DNA of 5,595 bases. Origin: an uncultured Oxalobacteraceae bacterium. Its GTDB lineage: Bacteria; Pseudomonadota; Gammaproteobacteria; Burkholderiales; Burkholderiaceae. The translations under genes and the position numbers were made by a program. The notes beneath the pieces are model-generated. The model saw only the letters and a program-made list of their open reading frames with translations. It did no database searches and was not told the origin of the DNA. The stretch is taken from the NCBI GenBank assembly GCA_946479255.1, contig CAMLFK010000311.1:1-5595 (forward strand), read 5' to 3'. Shown here one piece after another: positions 1 through 5,595 of the stretch. How positions within the stretch are numbered: the stretch's first letter is position 1; each line of letters starts with the position of its first letter.

Positions 1-535
1 TGTAGAACTCGGGCGCGGTGTCCAGGTTGTGGTTGTAGTAGTCCAGGCCGGCGTCTTTCAGGCGGTCGGCCTGGCCTTCTTCCAGCATGCCCAGGGTGGC
101 GCAGGTTTCCAGGCCCAGTGCCTTCACTTCACGCACCATCTCTTCGACCTTTTCCATGTCGCGGTCCTTCGGGCTGCGCCATGCCGCGCCCATGCAGAAG
201 CGCGTCGCGCCGTTGGCCTTGGCCTGGCGTGCGGCGTCCAGCACGGTGTCGATGCCGAGGATTTTCTTGGCTTCCACGCCGGTGTCGTAGCGTGCGGCCT
301 GCGGGCAGTAGCCGCAGTCTTCTTCGCAGCCGCCGGTTTTAATCGACAGCAGGGTCGCCAGTTCGACGTCGCCGGCCGGGAAGTTGACGCGGTGGACCGT
401 CTGCGCCTTGAACAGCAGGTCGTTGAACGGCAGCTCGAACAGCGCCAGCACGTCGGCCAGCGGCCAGGTCGCCGCTTCGGGCAGGGTGATCGCGGCTGCG
501 GGCGAATGGAAGGAGACGGCTTGGGTTTGGGACAT
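1..535 (-). CDS. bioB: Biotin synthase BioB, N-terminal part (3' end outside window)
   Basis: Radical-SAM enzyme that converts dethiobiotin to biotin by sulphur insertion, the last step of the pathway; cytosolic. The window holds the first 178 codons plus one base. The radical-SAM cluster motif CxxxCxxC is Cys70, Cys74 and Cys77 in the context [14 protein letters not shown]. Cys114 (RFCMGAAW) and Cys145 (ETCATLGML) match E. coli Cys97 and Cys128, two ligands of the sacrificial [2Fe-2S] cluster. The third cysteine and the arginine ligand lie beyond the window. The last visible residues, [13 protein letters not shown], are a BioB signature. The ATG at 535-533 is preceded by AGAGGA with 6 nt spacing. 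About 17 residues precede the point where E. coli BioB aligns, a modest N-terminal extension. It is the last visible gene of the bio cluster, 34 nt after bioD. The reading frame is intact. The identification is very secure. Confidence 0.97.
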   Translation of the reverse strand, partial: MSQTQAVSFHSPAAAITLPEAATWPLADVLALFELPFNDLLFKAQTVHRVNFPAGDVELATLLSIKTGGCEEDCGYCPQAARYDTGVEAKKILGIDTVLDAARQAKANGATRFCMGAAWRSPKDRDMEKVEEMVREVKALGLETCATLGMLEEGQADRLKDAGLDYYNHNLDTAPEFY

Positions 536-541
536 GGGTTT

Positions 542-547
542 TCCTCT
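542..547 (-). promoter_or_regulatory. Ribosome binding site of bioB
   Basis: AGAGGA on the minus strand, 6 nt upstream of the bioB ATG, within the 34-nt gap between bioD and bioB. It supports the ATG at 535 as the start and shows that bioB can initiate independently rather than only by coupling to bioD. Confidence 0.75.
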
Positions 548-569
548 GAAACGGTATTTGTACTGTGTT

Positions 570-1382
570 TTAAGCTACGTTGCGCGCGGATGGCCAGCCT
601 GGCAAGCCCGCGAGGTCGATATAGGCGGCGGCATCCTTGGCCGTCGCTTTTTCCAGGAACGGCACGCGCCCGAGCAGCGGCGCCGGAATGTATTGGGCCA
701 ACGCGGCGATGTTCTCGTCGGCGAAGCGCATGTCGGGGTCGACCTCGTTGGCGACCCAGCCGGCCAGCACCAGGTTGCGCGCGACGACGGCTTCCACCGT
801 CAGCAACGCATGGTTGATGCAGCCCAGGCGCAGGCCCACCACCAGGATCACCGGCAGGTTGAGCTGTTCGGCCATGTCGGCGCTGTCGAAACCATCGGAG
901 AACGGGACGCGGAAGCCGCCCACGCCTTCGACCACCACCGCATCCGATGCGGCGGCAATTTCGGCATAGGCTGCGATGATCGGCACCGGCTCGATGGTCA
1001 CGCCTTCGAGTGCGGCCGCGATGTGCGGGGCCGCCGCTTCGCGCAGCATGTAGGGCGTGGTGATATTGGGCGGCAGGTGGACATTACCGGCGGCGATCAG
1101 CTGGTCGGCGTCTTCATTGTGCAGTTCGCCGTCGCGCATCTCGGCGCCGGCTGCCACCGGCTTCATGCCGCAGGCGCGCACACCACCGGACGCCAGCTTG
1201 TGCAGGATCGCCGCCGACACCAGCGTCTTGCCGATTTCGGTGTCGGTGCCGGTCACAAAGCAGCAGAAGCGCGAAGGCAGGCCTTCGGAAATGGCCAGCG
1301 GCTGCGGTTCAATGGCCAGTTCCGCCTCGGCTTCGGTGACGGGCAAGACTGGCGCTACCGGCACGGGGTCGTTCAGGCTCAT
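570..1382 (-). CDS. bioD: ATP-dependent dethiobiotin synthetase BioD
   Basis: Closes the ureido ring of DAPA with CO2 and ATP to give dethiobiotin; cytosolic P-loop enzyme. The Walker A motif GTDTEIGKT is at residues 45-53 (Lys52 = E. coli Lys15). KPVAAG follows with Lys74 (= Lys37), then EGVGG with Glu152 (= Glu115), LPVILVVG and [10 protein letters not shown], and [12 protein letters not shown] near the C-terminus. At 270 aa it is longer than the usual ~225-240 aa because about 38 residues precede the first beta strand. This leader is rich in Pro, Val, Glu and Ala. The start is ATG 1382-1380, which overlaps the bioF stop as ATGA and has AAGGAAG 5 nt upstream. The frame stays open for 45 more codons upstream, but that stretch lies wholly inside bioF. 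No ATG, GTG or TTG sits between the leader and the P-loop strand, so the leader appears real. Ser41 of the E. coli enzyme is Ala78 here. Function is secure; the role of the leader is unknown. Confidence 0.96.
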   Translation of the reverse strand: MSLNDPVPVAPVLPVTEAEAELAIEPQPLAISEGLPSRFCCFVTGTDTEIGKTLVSAAILHKLASGGVRACGMKPVAAGAEMRDGELHNEDADQLIAAGNVHLPPNITTPYMLREAAAPHIAAALEGVTIEPVPIIAAYAEIAAASDAVVVEGVGGFRVPFSDGFDSADMAEQLNLPVILVVGLRLGCINHALLTVEAVVARNLVLAGWVANEVDPDMRFADENIAALAQYIPAPLLGRVPFLEKATAKDAAAYIDLAGLPGWPSARNVA

Positions 1383-2566
1383 TGCTGCTTCCTTTCCAGT
1401 TGTTGGAGCGCGGCGCAAAGCTGCGCCACATCGTCCTCGGTATGCGCGGCCGACAGGGTGACGCGCAGGCGCTCGGTCCCGGCGGGCACGGTCGGCGCGC
1501 GGATCGCCGCCACCCACAGGCCCTGCTCGTACAGCGCGGCACTGGCCTGCATGGTGGCGTCATTGCCCCCGATGATAACCGGCTGGATCGCGGTAATCGA
1601 TGCCGGCCGCTGCCAGCTGCTCAATACCAGCGACTGGTCGAAGCATCCGATCATGGCATTTAACTGCGCGCGCAGATCAAAGCCTTCCGATCCTTCGATG
1701 ATGTCCAGGCTGGCCAGCAGCGTGTGGGCGATGGCCGGCGGCGCGGCGGTGGTGTAGATGTAGGGCCGCGCGCGCTGGATCATCAGTTCGATCACGCTGG
1801 CGTGCGCCGCAACAAAGGCGCCGCCCACGCCGGCCGCCTTGCCGAGGGTGCCCATGTAGACGATGTTGGGCGAGCGCAGCTTGCAGTGTTCCAGCGCGCC
1901 CCTCCCATGTGCGCCCAGCACGCCGAAGCCATGCGCGTCGTCGATCACCAGCCAGGCATTATGCCGCTCGCATAGCGCGGCCAGTTCGTTCAGGGGCGCG
2001 ATATTGCCGTCCATGCTGAATACGCTGTCGGTCACCACCAGTTTGGTGGTGGCGTTGCTGGCTTCAAGTAAGGCAGCCAGGGCGACGGTGTCCGCGTGCG
2101 GATACACCTTGACGCTGGCGCGCGCCAGACGGGCGCCGTCGATCAGCGAGGCGTGGTTGAGCGACTCGGAGAAGATTTCGCCATCGCCTTCGGCGCCGAG
2201 CGCGGTCAGCATCGCCAGGTTGGCCATGTAGCCGGTGCAGAAAGACAGGGCGCGCGCATTGTCGACGAAGGGGCTCATGAACTGCGCAAGGCGGTCTTCC
2301 AGCAGCTCGTGCGCGCGGCCATGGCCGCTGATCAGGTGCGATGCGCCGCTGCCGGCGCCGTACAGGCGCGCGCCCTCGGCCATGGCGTCGATCAGGCGCG
2401 GGTGCGAGGCCAGGCCCAGGTAGTCGTTGCTGCAAAAAGCCAGCATGGGACGCCCGTCCACCGTGATGCGCGGCGCGCACGGCGAATCGACCACGCGGCG
2501 CTTGCGGGTCAGGCTTTGTTCGTCGAGCCGGCGCAGCTGGCGCTCGATGGAGGCGATCATGTTCAT
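1379..2566 (-). CDS. bioF: 8-amino-7-oxononanoate synthase BioF
   Basis: PLP enzyme of the alpha-oxoamine synthase family. It condenses L-alanine with a pimeloyl thioester, releasing CO2, to form KAPA, the first dedicated step of the biotin ring pathway; cytosolic. At 395 aa it has the usual family length. Visible landmarks: [12 protein letters not shown] (45-56); [12 protein letters not shown] (70-81); NHAS with His138, which stacks on [16 protein letters not shown] (180-192); [10 protein letters not shown] with Asp209 and His212, which contact the cofactor; and GTLGKAAG with Lys243 as the Schiff-base lysine. The start is ATG 2566, 3 nt after the bioA stop. A second ATG lies two codons in (2560), and neither has a clear Shine-Dalgarno sequence, so initiation probably depends on coupling to bioA translation. 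The 3' end overlaps bioD by 4 nt and carries the bioD ribosome binding site. BioF is distinguished from the sister enzymes KBL and ALAS mainly by its bio context and overall resemblance. Confidence 0.96.
   Translation of the reverse strand: MNMIASIERQLRRLDEQSLTRKRRVVDSPCAPRITVDGRPMLAFCSNDYLGLASHPRLIDAMAEGARLYGAGSGASHLISGHGRAHELLEDRLAQFMSPFVDNARALSFCTGYMANLAMLTALGAEGDGEIFSESLNHASLIDGARLARASVKVYPHADTVALAALLEASNATTKLVVTDSVFSMDGNIAPLNELAALCERHNAWLVIDDAHGFGVLGAHGRGALEHCKLRSPNIVYMGTLGKAAGVGGAFVAAHASVIELMIQRARPYIYTTAAPPAIAHTLLASLDIIEGSEGFDLRAQLNAMIGCFDQSLVLSSWQRPASITAIQPVIIGGNDATMQASAALYEQGLWVAAIRAPTVPAGTERLRVTLSAAHTEDDVAQLCAALQQLERKQQ
1388..1394 (-). promoter_or_regulatory. Ribosome binding site of bioD, inside the bioF 3' end
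   Basis: AAGGAAG on the minus strand lies 5 nt before the ATG at 1382-1380 and within the last codons of bioF. It decides the bioD start: the ATG in the ATGA overlap, rather than any codon in the open frame upstream. Confidence 0.75.
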
Positions 2567-2569
2567 AAG

Positions 2570-3940
2570 CTAATTGAAAATGCGGTTTGCAATCACGGTA
2601 TTGAACACGCTCAGCGTGCGCGCCGCCAGGCCGGCCGTGTCCTCTTCGGAGAGCACATAAGGCGGCATCAGGTAGACCGTCGTGCCGATCGGGCGCAGCA
2701 GCAGTTCCTGTTCCAGCGCGGTGCTGAAGAAGCGGCGCGAGAAGGTGGCGGCGCGTCCGGCGTCGGGTTCGACGGCGTCAAATGCCCAGATCATGCCACG
2801 CTGGCGGAAATTGCGCACTCGCCCGTGCCCGGCCAGCGGCGCCAGCGCGCGCGTCAGTTGTGCGGCTTTGTCGCGGTTGGCGGCGATGACCTGGTCGTCC
2901 TCGAAGATCTGCAAGGTGGCCAGCGCGGCGCGGCAGGCCAGCGGATTACCGGTGTACGAATGCGAATGCAGGAAGCCGCGCGTCACATCGGTGCTGTAGA
3001 AAGCCTGGTAAATCTCGTCGCGCGTCAATACGAGTGAAAGCGGCAGATAGCCGCCGCTGATGCCCTTGGACAGGCACAGGAAGTCCGGCCAGATGCCGGC
3101 CTGCTCGCAGGCGAAGAAAGTGCCGGTGCGCCCGCAGCCGACCGCGATCTCGTCGAGGATCAGGTGCACTTCGTAGCGGTCGCACAGTTCGCGTACCAGC
3201 TTGAGGTAGAGCGGATCGTGCATCGCCATGCCGGTGGCGCACTGCACCAGCGGCTCGATGATGATGGCGGCGATCTGCCCGGCGCGCTCGGCGAACAGGA
3301 CTTCGACGTCGGCGGCGGCGCGGCGCGCCACGTCCTCGGCGGTTTCGCCTTCCTTCGCATTGCGCGCATCCGGCGAGCTCACGACGCGCGACGCGCGCAG
3401 CAGCGGGCCGTAGGCATCCTTGAACAGCGCCACGTCGGTCACCGCCAATGCGCCGATGGTCTCGCCGTGATAGCTGCCCTGCAGGCAGACGAATTCCTGC
3501 TTGGCGCCGCGGCCGGCGTTGCGCCAGGCGTGAAAACTCATCTTCAGGGCGATTTCCACCGCCGATGCGCCATCGGACGCATAGAAGGCGTGGCCCAGCA
3601 CATGGCCGGTCATCTGGGATAACTGTTCCGACAGGCGCACCACCGGCTCGTGGGTGAAGCCTGCCAGCATGGCGTGTTCGAGCTGGTCCAGCTGGTCCTT
3701 GAGCGCAGCGTTGATGCGCGGGTTGGCATGGCCGAACAGGTTGACCCACCAGGAGCTGATGGCATCCAGGTAGCGCTTGCCCTGATGGTCGTACAGCCAC
3801 ACGCCGCGCCCGTGGCTGACCGGGATCAGCGGTACAGTCTCATGGTGCTGCATCTGCGTGCACGGGTGCCAGACACTCTTTAAGCTTCTCGCGACCCAGT
3901 CGTCCTGCTTTGCTACTTTCGTCATGTCCACTGTCGTCAT
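2570..3940 (-). CDS. bioA: Adenosylmethionine-8-amino-7-oxononanoate aminotransferase BioA
   Basis: Class III PLP aminotransferase that turns KAPA into DAPA, typically with S-adenosylmethionine as the unusual amino donor; cytosolic. At 456 aa it is slightly longer than E. coli BioA (429). Landmarks: WHPCTQM (24-30); SSWWVNLFGH (62-71), containing the BioA-specific Trp pair; YASDGASAVEIALKM (120-134); YHGETIGAL (157-165); IIEPLVQ (227-233); LDEIAVGCGRTG with Asp263, the PLP pyridine partner; LSKGISGGYLPLS with Lys292 as the Schiff-base lysine; and RPIGTTVYLMPPY with Arg416 for the substrate carboxylate. The chosen start, ATG 3940, overlaps the liuC stop as ATGA. A GTG four codons upstream (3952) keeps the frame open but gives a less natural coupling. 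Another ATG at 3925 is possible, and no strong Shine-Dalgarno sequence separates them. The Trp pair, the RPIGTTVYLMPPY motif and the bio context favour BioA over other class III aminotransferases. The E. coli Tyr17 position is Cys27 and the Asp147 position is Glu160. Confidence 0.96.
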   Translation of the reverse strand: MTTVDMTKVAKQDDWVARSLKSVWHPCTQMQHHETVPLIPVSHGRGVWLYDHQGKRYLDAISSWWVNLFGHANPRINAALKDQLDQLEHAMLAGFTHEPVVRLSEQLSQMTGHVLGHAFYASDGASAVEIALKMSFHAWRNAGRGAKQEFVCLQGSYHGETIGALAVTDVALFKDAYGPLLRASRVVSSPDARNAKEGETAEDVARRAAADVEVLFAERAGQIAAIIIEPLVQCATGMAMHDPLYLKLVRELCDRYEVHLILDEIAVGCGRTGTFFACEQAGIWPDFLCLSKGISGGYLPLSLVLTRDEIYQAFYSTDVTRGFLHSHSYTGNPLACRAALATLQIFEDDQVIAANRDKAAQLTRALAPLAGHGRVRNFRQRGMIWAFDAVEPDAGRAATFSRRFFSTALEQELLLRPIGTTVYLMPPYVLSEEDTAGLAARTLSVFNTVIANRIFN

Positions 3941-4725
3941 TCGTCCAGCCACGATGGTTTGCGTTTCTCCAGGAAGGCGGCCACGCCCTCGCGCCCTTCA
4001 TTGCTGGCGCGGATCTGGGCGATGCGTTCGGCGGTGTCCATCATCAGCGTGTCGGTGACCGGGTGGCCGGCCATGTCGCGCACCAGCACCTTGGCCTGGG
4101 CCACCGCGTGCGGGCCGTTCGATACCAGGGAGGCGGTAATGGCCGCCACTTCGGCATCGAGCGCGTCGGCCGCGCATATATCGTGCACGAAGCCGATGCG
4201 CAGCGCTTCCTGGGCGCTGAAGCGCTCGGCCGTGAGGAAATAGCGGCGCGCGGCGTTTTCGCCCATGGCGCGGATCACGTAGGGCGAAATGGTAGCCGGG
4301 ATCAGGCCCAGCTTGACCTCGGACAGGCAGAAATTGGCGTCGCGCGCCGCTACGGCGATGTCGCAGGCCGCCACCAGGCCCATGCCGCCGGCGTAGCAGT
4401 CGCCCTGCACCTTGGCCACCACCGGCTTGGGGCACAGGTAAATAGTGTGCAGCATGTCGGCCAGCTTGGCCGCGTCGGCGGTGTTTTCGGCCTCGGTGTA
4501 GCCGGCCATTTTCTTCATCCAGTTCAGGTCGGCGCCGGCGCAAAAGGCCGGGCCGTTCGCCGCCAGCACGATGACGCGCACATGTTCGTTATTGCCCAGC
4601 TCATCGAAGGCCAGCGCCAGCTCGGCGATGCTGGCGTCGTTGAAGGCGTTGCGTACTTCGGGGCGGTTGAGGGTGACGGTGGCGACGTGGTCGCCAAGCG
4701 TGATGCTCAGGGTATGAAAGTCCAT
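3937..4725 (-). CDS. liuC: Methylglutaconyl-CoA hydratase (crotonase family), LiuC-like
   Basis: Crotonase-fold enzyme expected to hydrate 3-methylglutaconyl-CoA to HMG-CoA in leucine/isovalerate breakdown, the step after methylcrotonyl-CoA carboxylase. It is 262 aa, the normal size. FCAGADLNWM (61-70) supplies the first oxyanion-hole region. GDCYAGGMGLVAACDI (108-123) supplies the second, with Gly113. Glu136 in LSEVKLGLIP matches the catalytic Glu164 of rat enoyl-CoA hydratase. The other catalytic glutamate (rat Glu144) is Gly116 here, as I recall for bacterial LiuC proteins. The segment SEVKLGLIPATISPYVIRAMG is also LiuC-like. The start is placed at ATG 4725, because GGAGGAGA sits 5-6 nt upstream. 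The ATG at 4740, which contacts the liuB stop (TAATG), would put that ribosome site inside the coding region and add five residues (MEESA). It ends in an ATGA overlap with bioA. Crotonase substrate cannot be proved from sequence; the liuB neighbour makes this call likely. Confidence 0.88.
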   Translation of the reverse strand: MDFHTLSITLGDHVATVTLNRPEVRNAFNDASIAELALAFDELGNNEHVRVIVLAANGPAFCAGADLNWMKKMAGYTEAENTADAAKLADMLHTIYLCPKPVVAKVQGDCYAGGMGLVAACDIAVAARDANFCLSEVKLGLIPATISPYVIRAMGENAARRYFLTAERFSAQEALRIGFVHDICAADALDAEVAAITASLVSNGPHAVAQAKVLVRDMAGHPVTDTLMMDTAERIAQIRASNEGREGVAAFLEKRKPSWLDE

Positions 4726-4730
4726 TGCGC

Positions 4731-4738
4731 TCTCCTCC
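4731..4738 (-). promoter_or_regulatory. Strong ribosome binding site that sets the liuC start
   Basis: GGAGGAGA on the minus strand is close to the ideal anti-16S complement and lies 5-6 nt before the ATG at 4725-4723. It begins two bases after the A of the upstream ATG (4740-4738), so a ribosome using it would start at 4725. It is the best ribosome site in the window. Confidence 0.8.
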
Positions 4739-4739
4739 A

Positions 4740-5594
4740 TTACATTCTGAAGACGCCGAACTTCGTGTCCGGGATCGGTGCGTTGTACGCGGCTGACAGG
4801 CCCAGGCCCAGCACCATGCGGGTATCAAGCGGGTCGATGACGCCATCGTCCCACAAACGCGCGCTGGCGTAGTAGGGATGTCCCTGGTGTTCGTACTGCT
4901 CCTTGACGGGCTGCTTGAAGGCCGCTTCTTCGTCCGCCGACCAGCTGCCGCCCTTGCCTTCGATGCCGTCGCGCTTGACGGTGGCCAGCACGGAGGCAGC
5001 CTGCTCGCCGCCCATGACCGAGATACGCGCGTTTGGCCACATCCACAGGAAGCGCGGCGAGAAAGCGCGCCCGCACATGCCGTAGTTACCGGCGCCGAAG
5101 CTGCCGCCGATGATGACGGTGAACTTGGGGACCGCGGCGGTGGCCACGGCCGTGACCATTTTGGCGCCGTTGCGGGCGATGCCCTCGTTTTCATACTTGC
5201 GGCCCACCATGAAGCCGGTGATGTTCTGTAAGAAGACCAGCGGGATCTTGCGCTGGCAGCACAGCTCAATGAAATGGGTGCCCTTGAGCGCCGACTCCGA
5301 AAACAGGATGCCGTTGTTGGCGATGATCCCGACCTTCATGCCGAAAATGTGGGCGAAGCCGCAGACCAGGGTGGTGCCGTAGCGTGCCTTGAATTCGTCG
5401 AAGTCGCTGTCGTCGACGATCCGGGCGATCACTTCACGCACATCGAAAGGCTTGCGGGTATCGACTGGGATCACGCCGTACAGCTCCTTGGCCTCGTAGC
5501 GCGGCGGGAGCGGCTCGCGCACTTCATGCTTTGGCTTGCTGCGGTTCAGGTTCGAGACGATGGTGCGCGCCAGCGACAGCGCATGCAGGTCGTT
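4740..5594 (-). CDS. liuB: Methylcrotonyl-CoA carboxylase carboxyltransferase (beta) subunit, C-terminal part (5' end outside window)
   Basis: Transfers CO2 from carboxybiotin to 3-methylcrotonyl-CoA, giving 3-methylglutaconyl-CoA in leucine/isovalerate catabolism. It works with a biotin-bearing alpha subunit not present here. The window holds 284 codons plus the TAA stop; the family is about 535 aa, so this is roughly the C-terminal half, which contains most of the second crotonase-like domain. The fragment opens with [17 protein letters not shown]. Landmarks (fragment numbering): [22 protein letters not shown] near 38-59, [18 protein letters not shown] (123-140), [20 protein letters not shown] (163-182), [14 protein letters not shown] (193-206), and the C-terminal FGVFRM. 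These closely resemble human MCCC2 and Pseudomonas LiuB as I remember them. The frame runs open to the window edge, so GTG 5522 is an internal valine, not a start. Geranyl-CoA carboxylase beta (AtuC) is the nearest alternative; a LiuC-type neighbour favours LiuB. Propionyl-CoA carboxylase beta is less likely. Confidence 0.92.
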   Translation of the reverse strand, partial: NDLHALSLARTIVSNLNRSKPKHEVREPLPPRYEAKELYGVIPVDTRKPFDVREVIARIVDDSDFDEFKARYGTTLVCGFAHIFGMKVGIIANNGILFSESALKGTHFIELCCQRKIPLVFLQNITGFMVGRKYENEGIARNGAKMVTAVATAAVPKFTVIIGGSFGAGNYGMCGRAFSPRFLWMWPNARISVMGGEQAASVLATVKRDGIEGKGGSWSADEEAAFKQPVKEQYEHQGHPYYASARLWDDGVIDPLDTRMVLGLGLSAAYNAPIPDTKFGVFRM

Positions 5595-5595
5595 C

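Larger units (their letters stand above)
1..5595 (-). other. Single polycistronic unit liuB-liuC-bioA-bioF-bioD-bioB
   Basis: Six genes lie on the same strand with gaps or overlaps of 1 nt contact (TAATG), 4 nt overlap (ATGA), 3 nt, 4 nt overlap (ATGA) and 34 nt. No junction has room for a factor-independent terminator, and I see no hairpin followed by a T run. No junction shows a convincing -35/-10 pair, so the promoter is probably upstream of liuB, outside the window, unless a weak internal promoter is hidden in coding sequence. Co-transcription is inferred from spacing alone. Confidence 0.8.

Noticed and set aside
536..569. bioD-bioB gap as a promoter or terminator
   Set aside because: It is only 34 nt, with no inverted repeat plus T run and no good -35/-10 pair; it contains just the bioB ribosome site.
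29..817. 262-codon plus-strand open frame opposite bioB and bioD
   Set aside because: It is antisense to the conserved BioB cluster motif and switches to low-complexity Arg/Pro-rich sequence; no homology signal.
1383..1517. 45-codon upstream extension of bioD
   Set aside because: It is an Arg-rich stretch lying wholly inside bioF in another frame. The AAGGAAG site and ATGA overlap point to ATG 1382.
384..1757. 457-codon plus-strand open frame opposite bioD and bioF
   Set aside because: It lies antisense to two clear enzymes, has a His/Gly/Arg/Gln-rich composition typical of the complement of GC-rich codons, and shows no recognisable domain.
2096..3037. 313-codon plus-strand open frame opposite bioF and bioA
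   Set aside because: It is an antisense shadow of GC-rich coding DNA with no motif, and it crosses the junction of two real genes.
3941..3952. GTG start of bioA four codons upstream of ATG 3940
   Set aside because: No ribosome site is seen before it, and ATG 3940 forms a standard ATGA overlap with the liuC stop. It is not fully excluded.
3910..4872. 320-codon plus-strand open frame opposite liuC
   Set aside because: It has the same His/Gly/Val-rich antisense composition and spans three genes; the minus-strand proteins are unambiguous.
5520..5522. GTG as the start of the carboxyltransferase gene
   Set aside because: The frame continues upstream to the window edge with conserved carboxyltransferase residues (NDLHAL...NLN), so this is an internal valine.
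4740..5594. Propionyl-CoA or acetyl-CoA carboxylase beta subunit
   Set aside because: QNITGFMVG with NEGIA, the [15 protein letters not shown] block and the FGVFRM C-terminus match the methylcrotonyl/geranyl-CoA group, and the next gene is LiuC-like.
1..5595. Mobile element, phage, defence system, CRISPR, riboswitch or RNA gene
   Set aside because: All the sequence is accounted for by six contiguous metabolic genes. No repeats array, integrase or transposase, tRNA fold or long leader was seen.

Overview
The window is a gene-dense, GC-rich stretch with every gene on the minus strand, so it reads from position 5595 down to 1. It joins two metabolic modules. The first is the end of a leucine/isovalerate (liu) catabolic cluster. 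The second is a biotin synthesis cluster in the order bioA-bioF-bioD-bioB. High GC, the protein style (for example a BioA with WHPCTQM and YHGETIGAL in its active site) and the gene set suggest a betaproteobacterium of the Burkholderiales, most likely Oxalobacteraceae (Massilia/Duganella/Janthinobacterium-like). The taxonomic call is inference from remembered family sequences, not a search.

Layout in transcription order: 5594-4740, C-terminal half of a methylcrotonyl-CoA carboxylase carboxyltransferase subunit (LiuB type, 5' end outside the window); 4725-3937, a LiuC-type methylglutaconyl-CoA hydratase; 3940-2570, BioA; 2566-1379, BioF; 1382-570, BioD; 535-1, the first 178 residues of BioB (3' end outside the window). 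The junctions are very tight: a TAATG stop/start contact at liuB/liuC, an ATGA overlap at liuC/bioA, 3 nt at bioA/bioF, an ATGA overlap at bioF/bioD and 34 nt at bioD/bioB. There is no non-coding stretch above 34 nt, and I see no tRNA, rRNA, mobile element, CRISPR, terminator or convincing promoter. This looks like one polycistronic unit running past both ends of the window.

Function: BioF makes KAPA (8-amino-7-oxononanoate) from a pimeloyl thioester and alanine, BioA converts it to DAPA, BioD closes the ring to dethiobiotin, and BioB inserts sulphur to give biotin. LiuB is the carboxyltransferase half of a biotin-dependent enzyme, and LiuC hydrates its product. The operon therefore couples manufacture of a cofactor to an enzyme that uses it. 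The biotin-carrying subunit (LiuD) would be expected right after liuC but is not there; bioAFDB occupies that place.

I do not see a new class of biological system. The points worth a second look are the liu-bio fusion, the extended N-terminus of BioD, active-site substitutions in BioA, BioD and LiuC relative to textbook enzymes, and start-codon choices that differ from the longest ORF.
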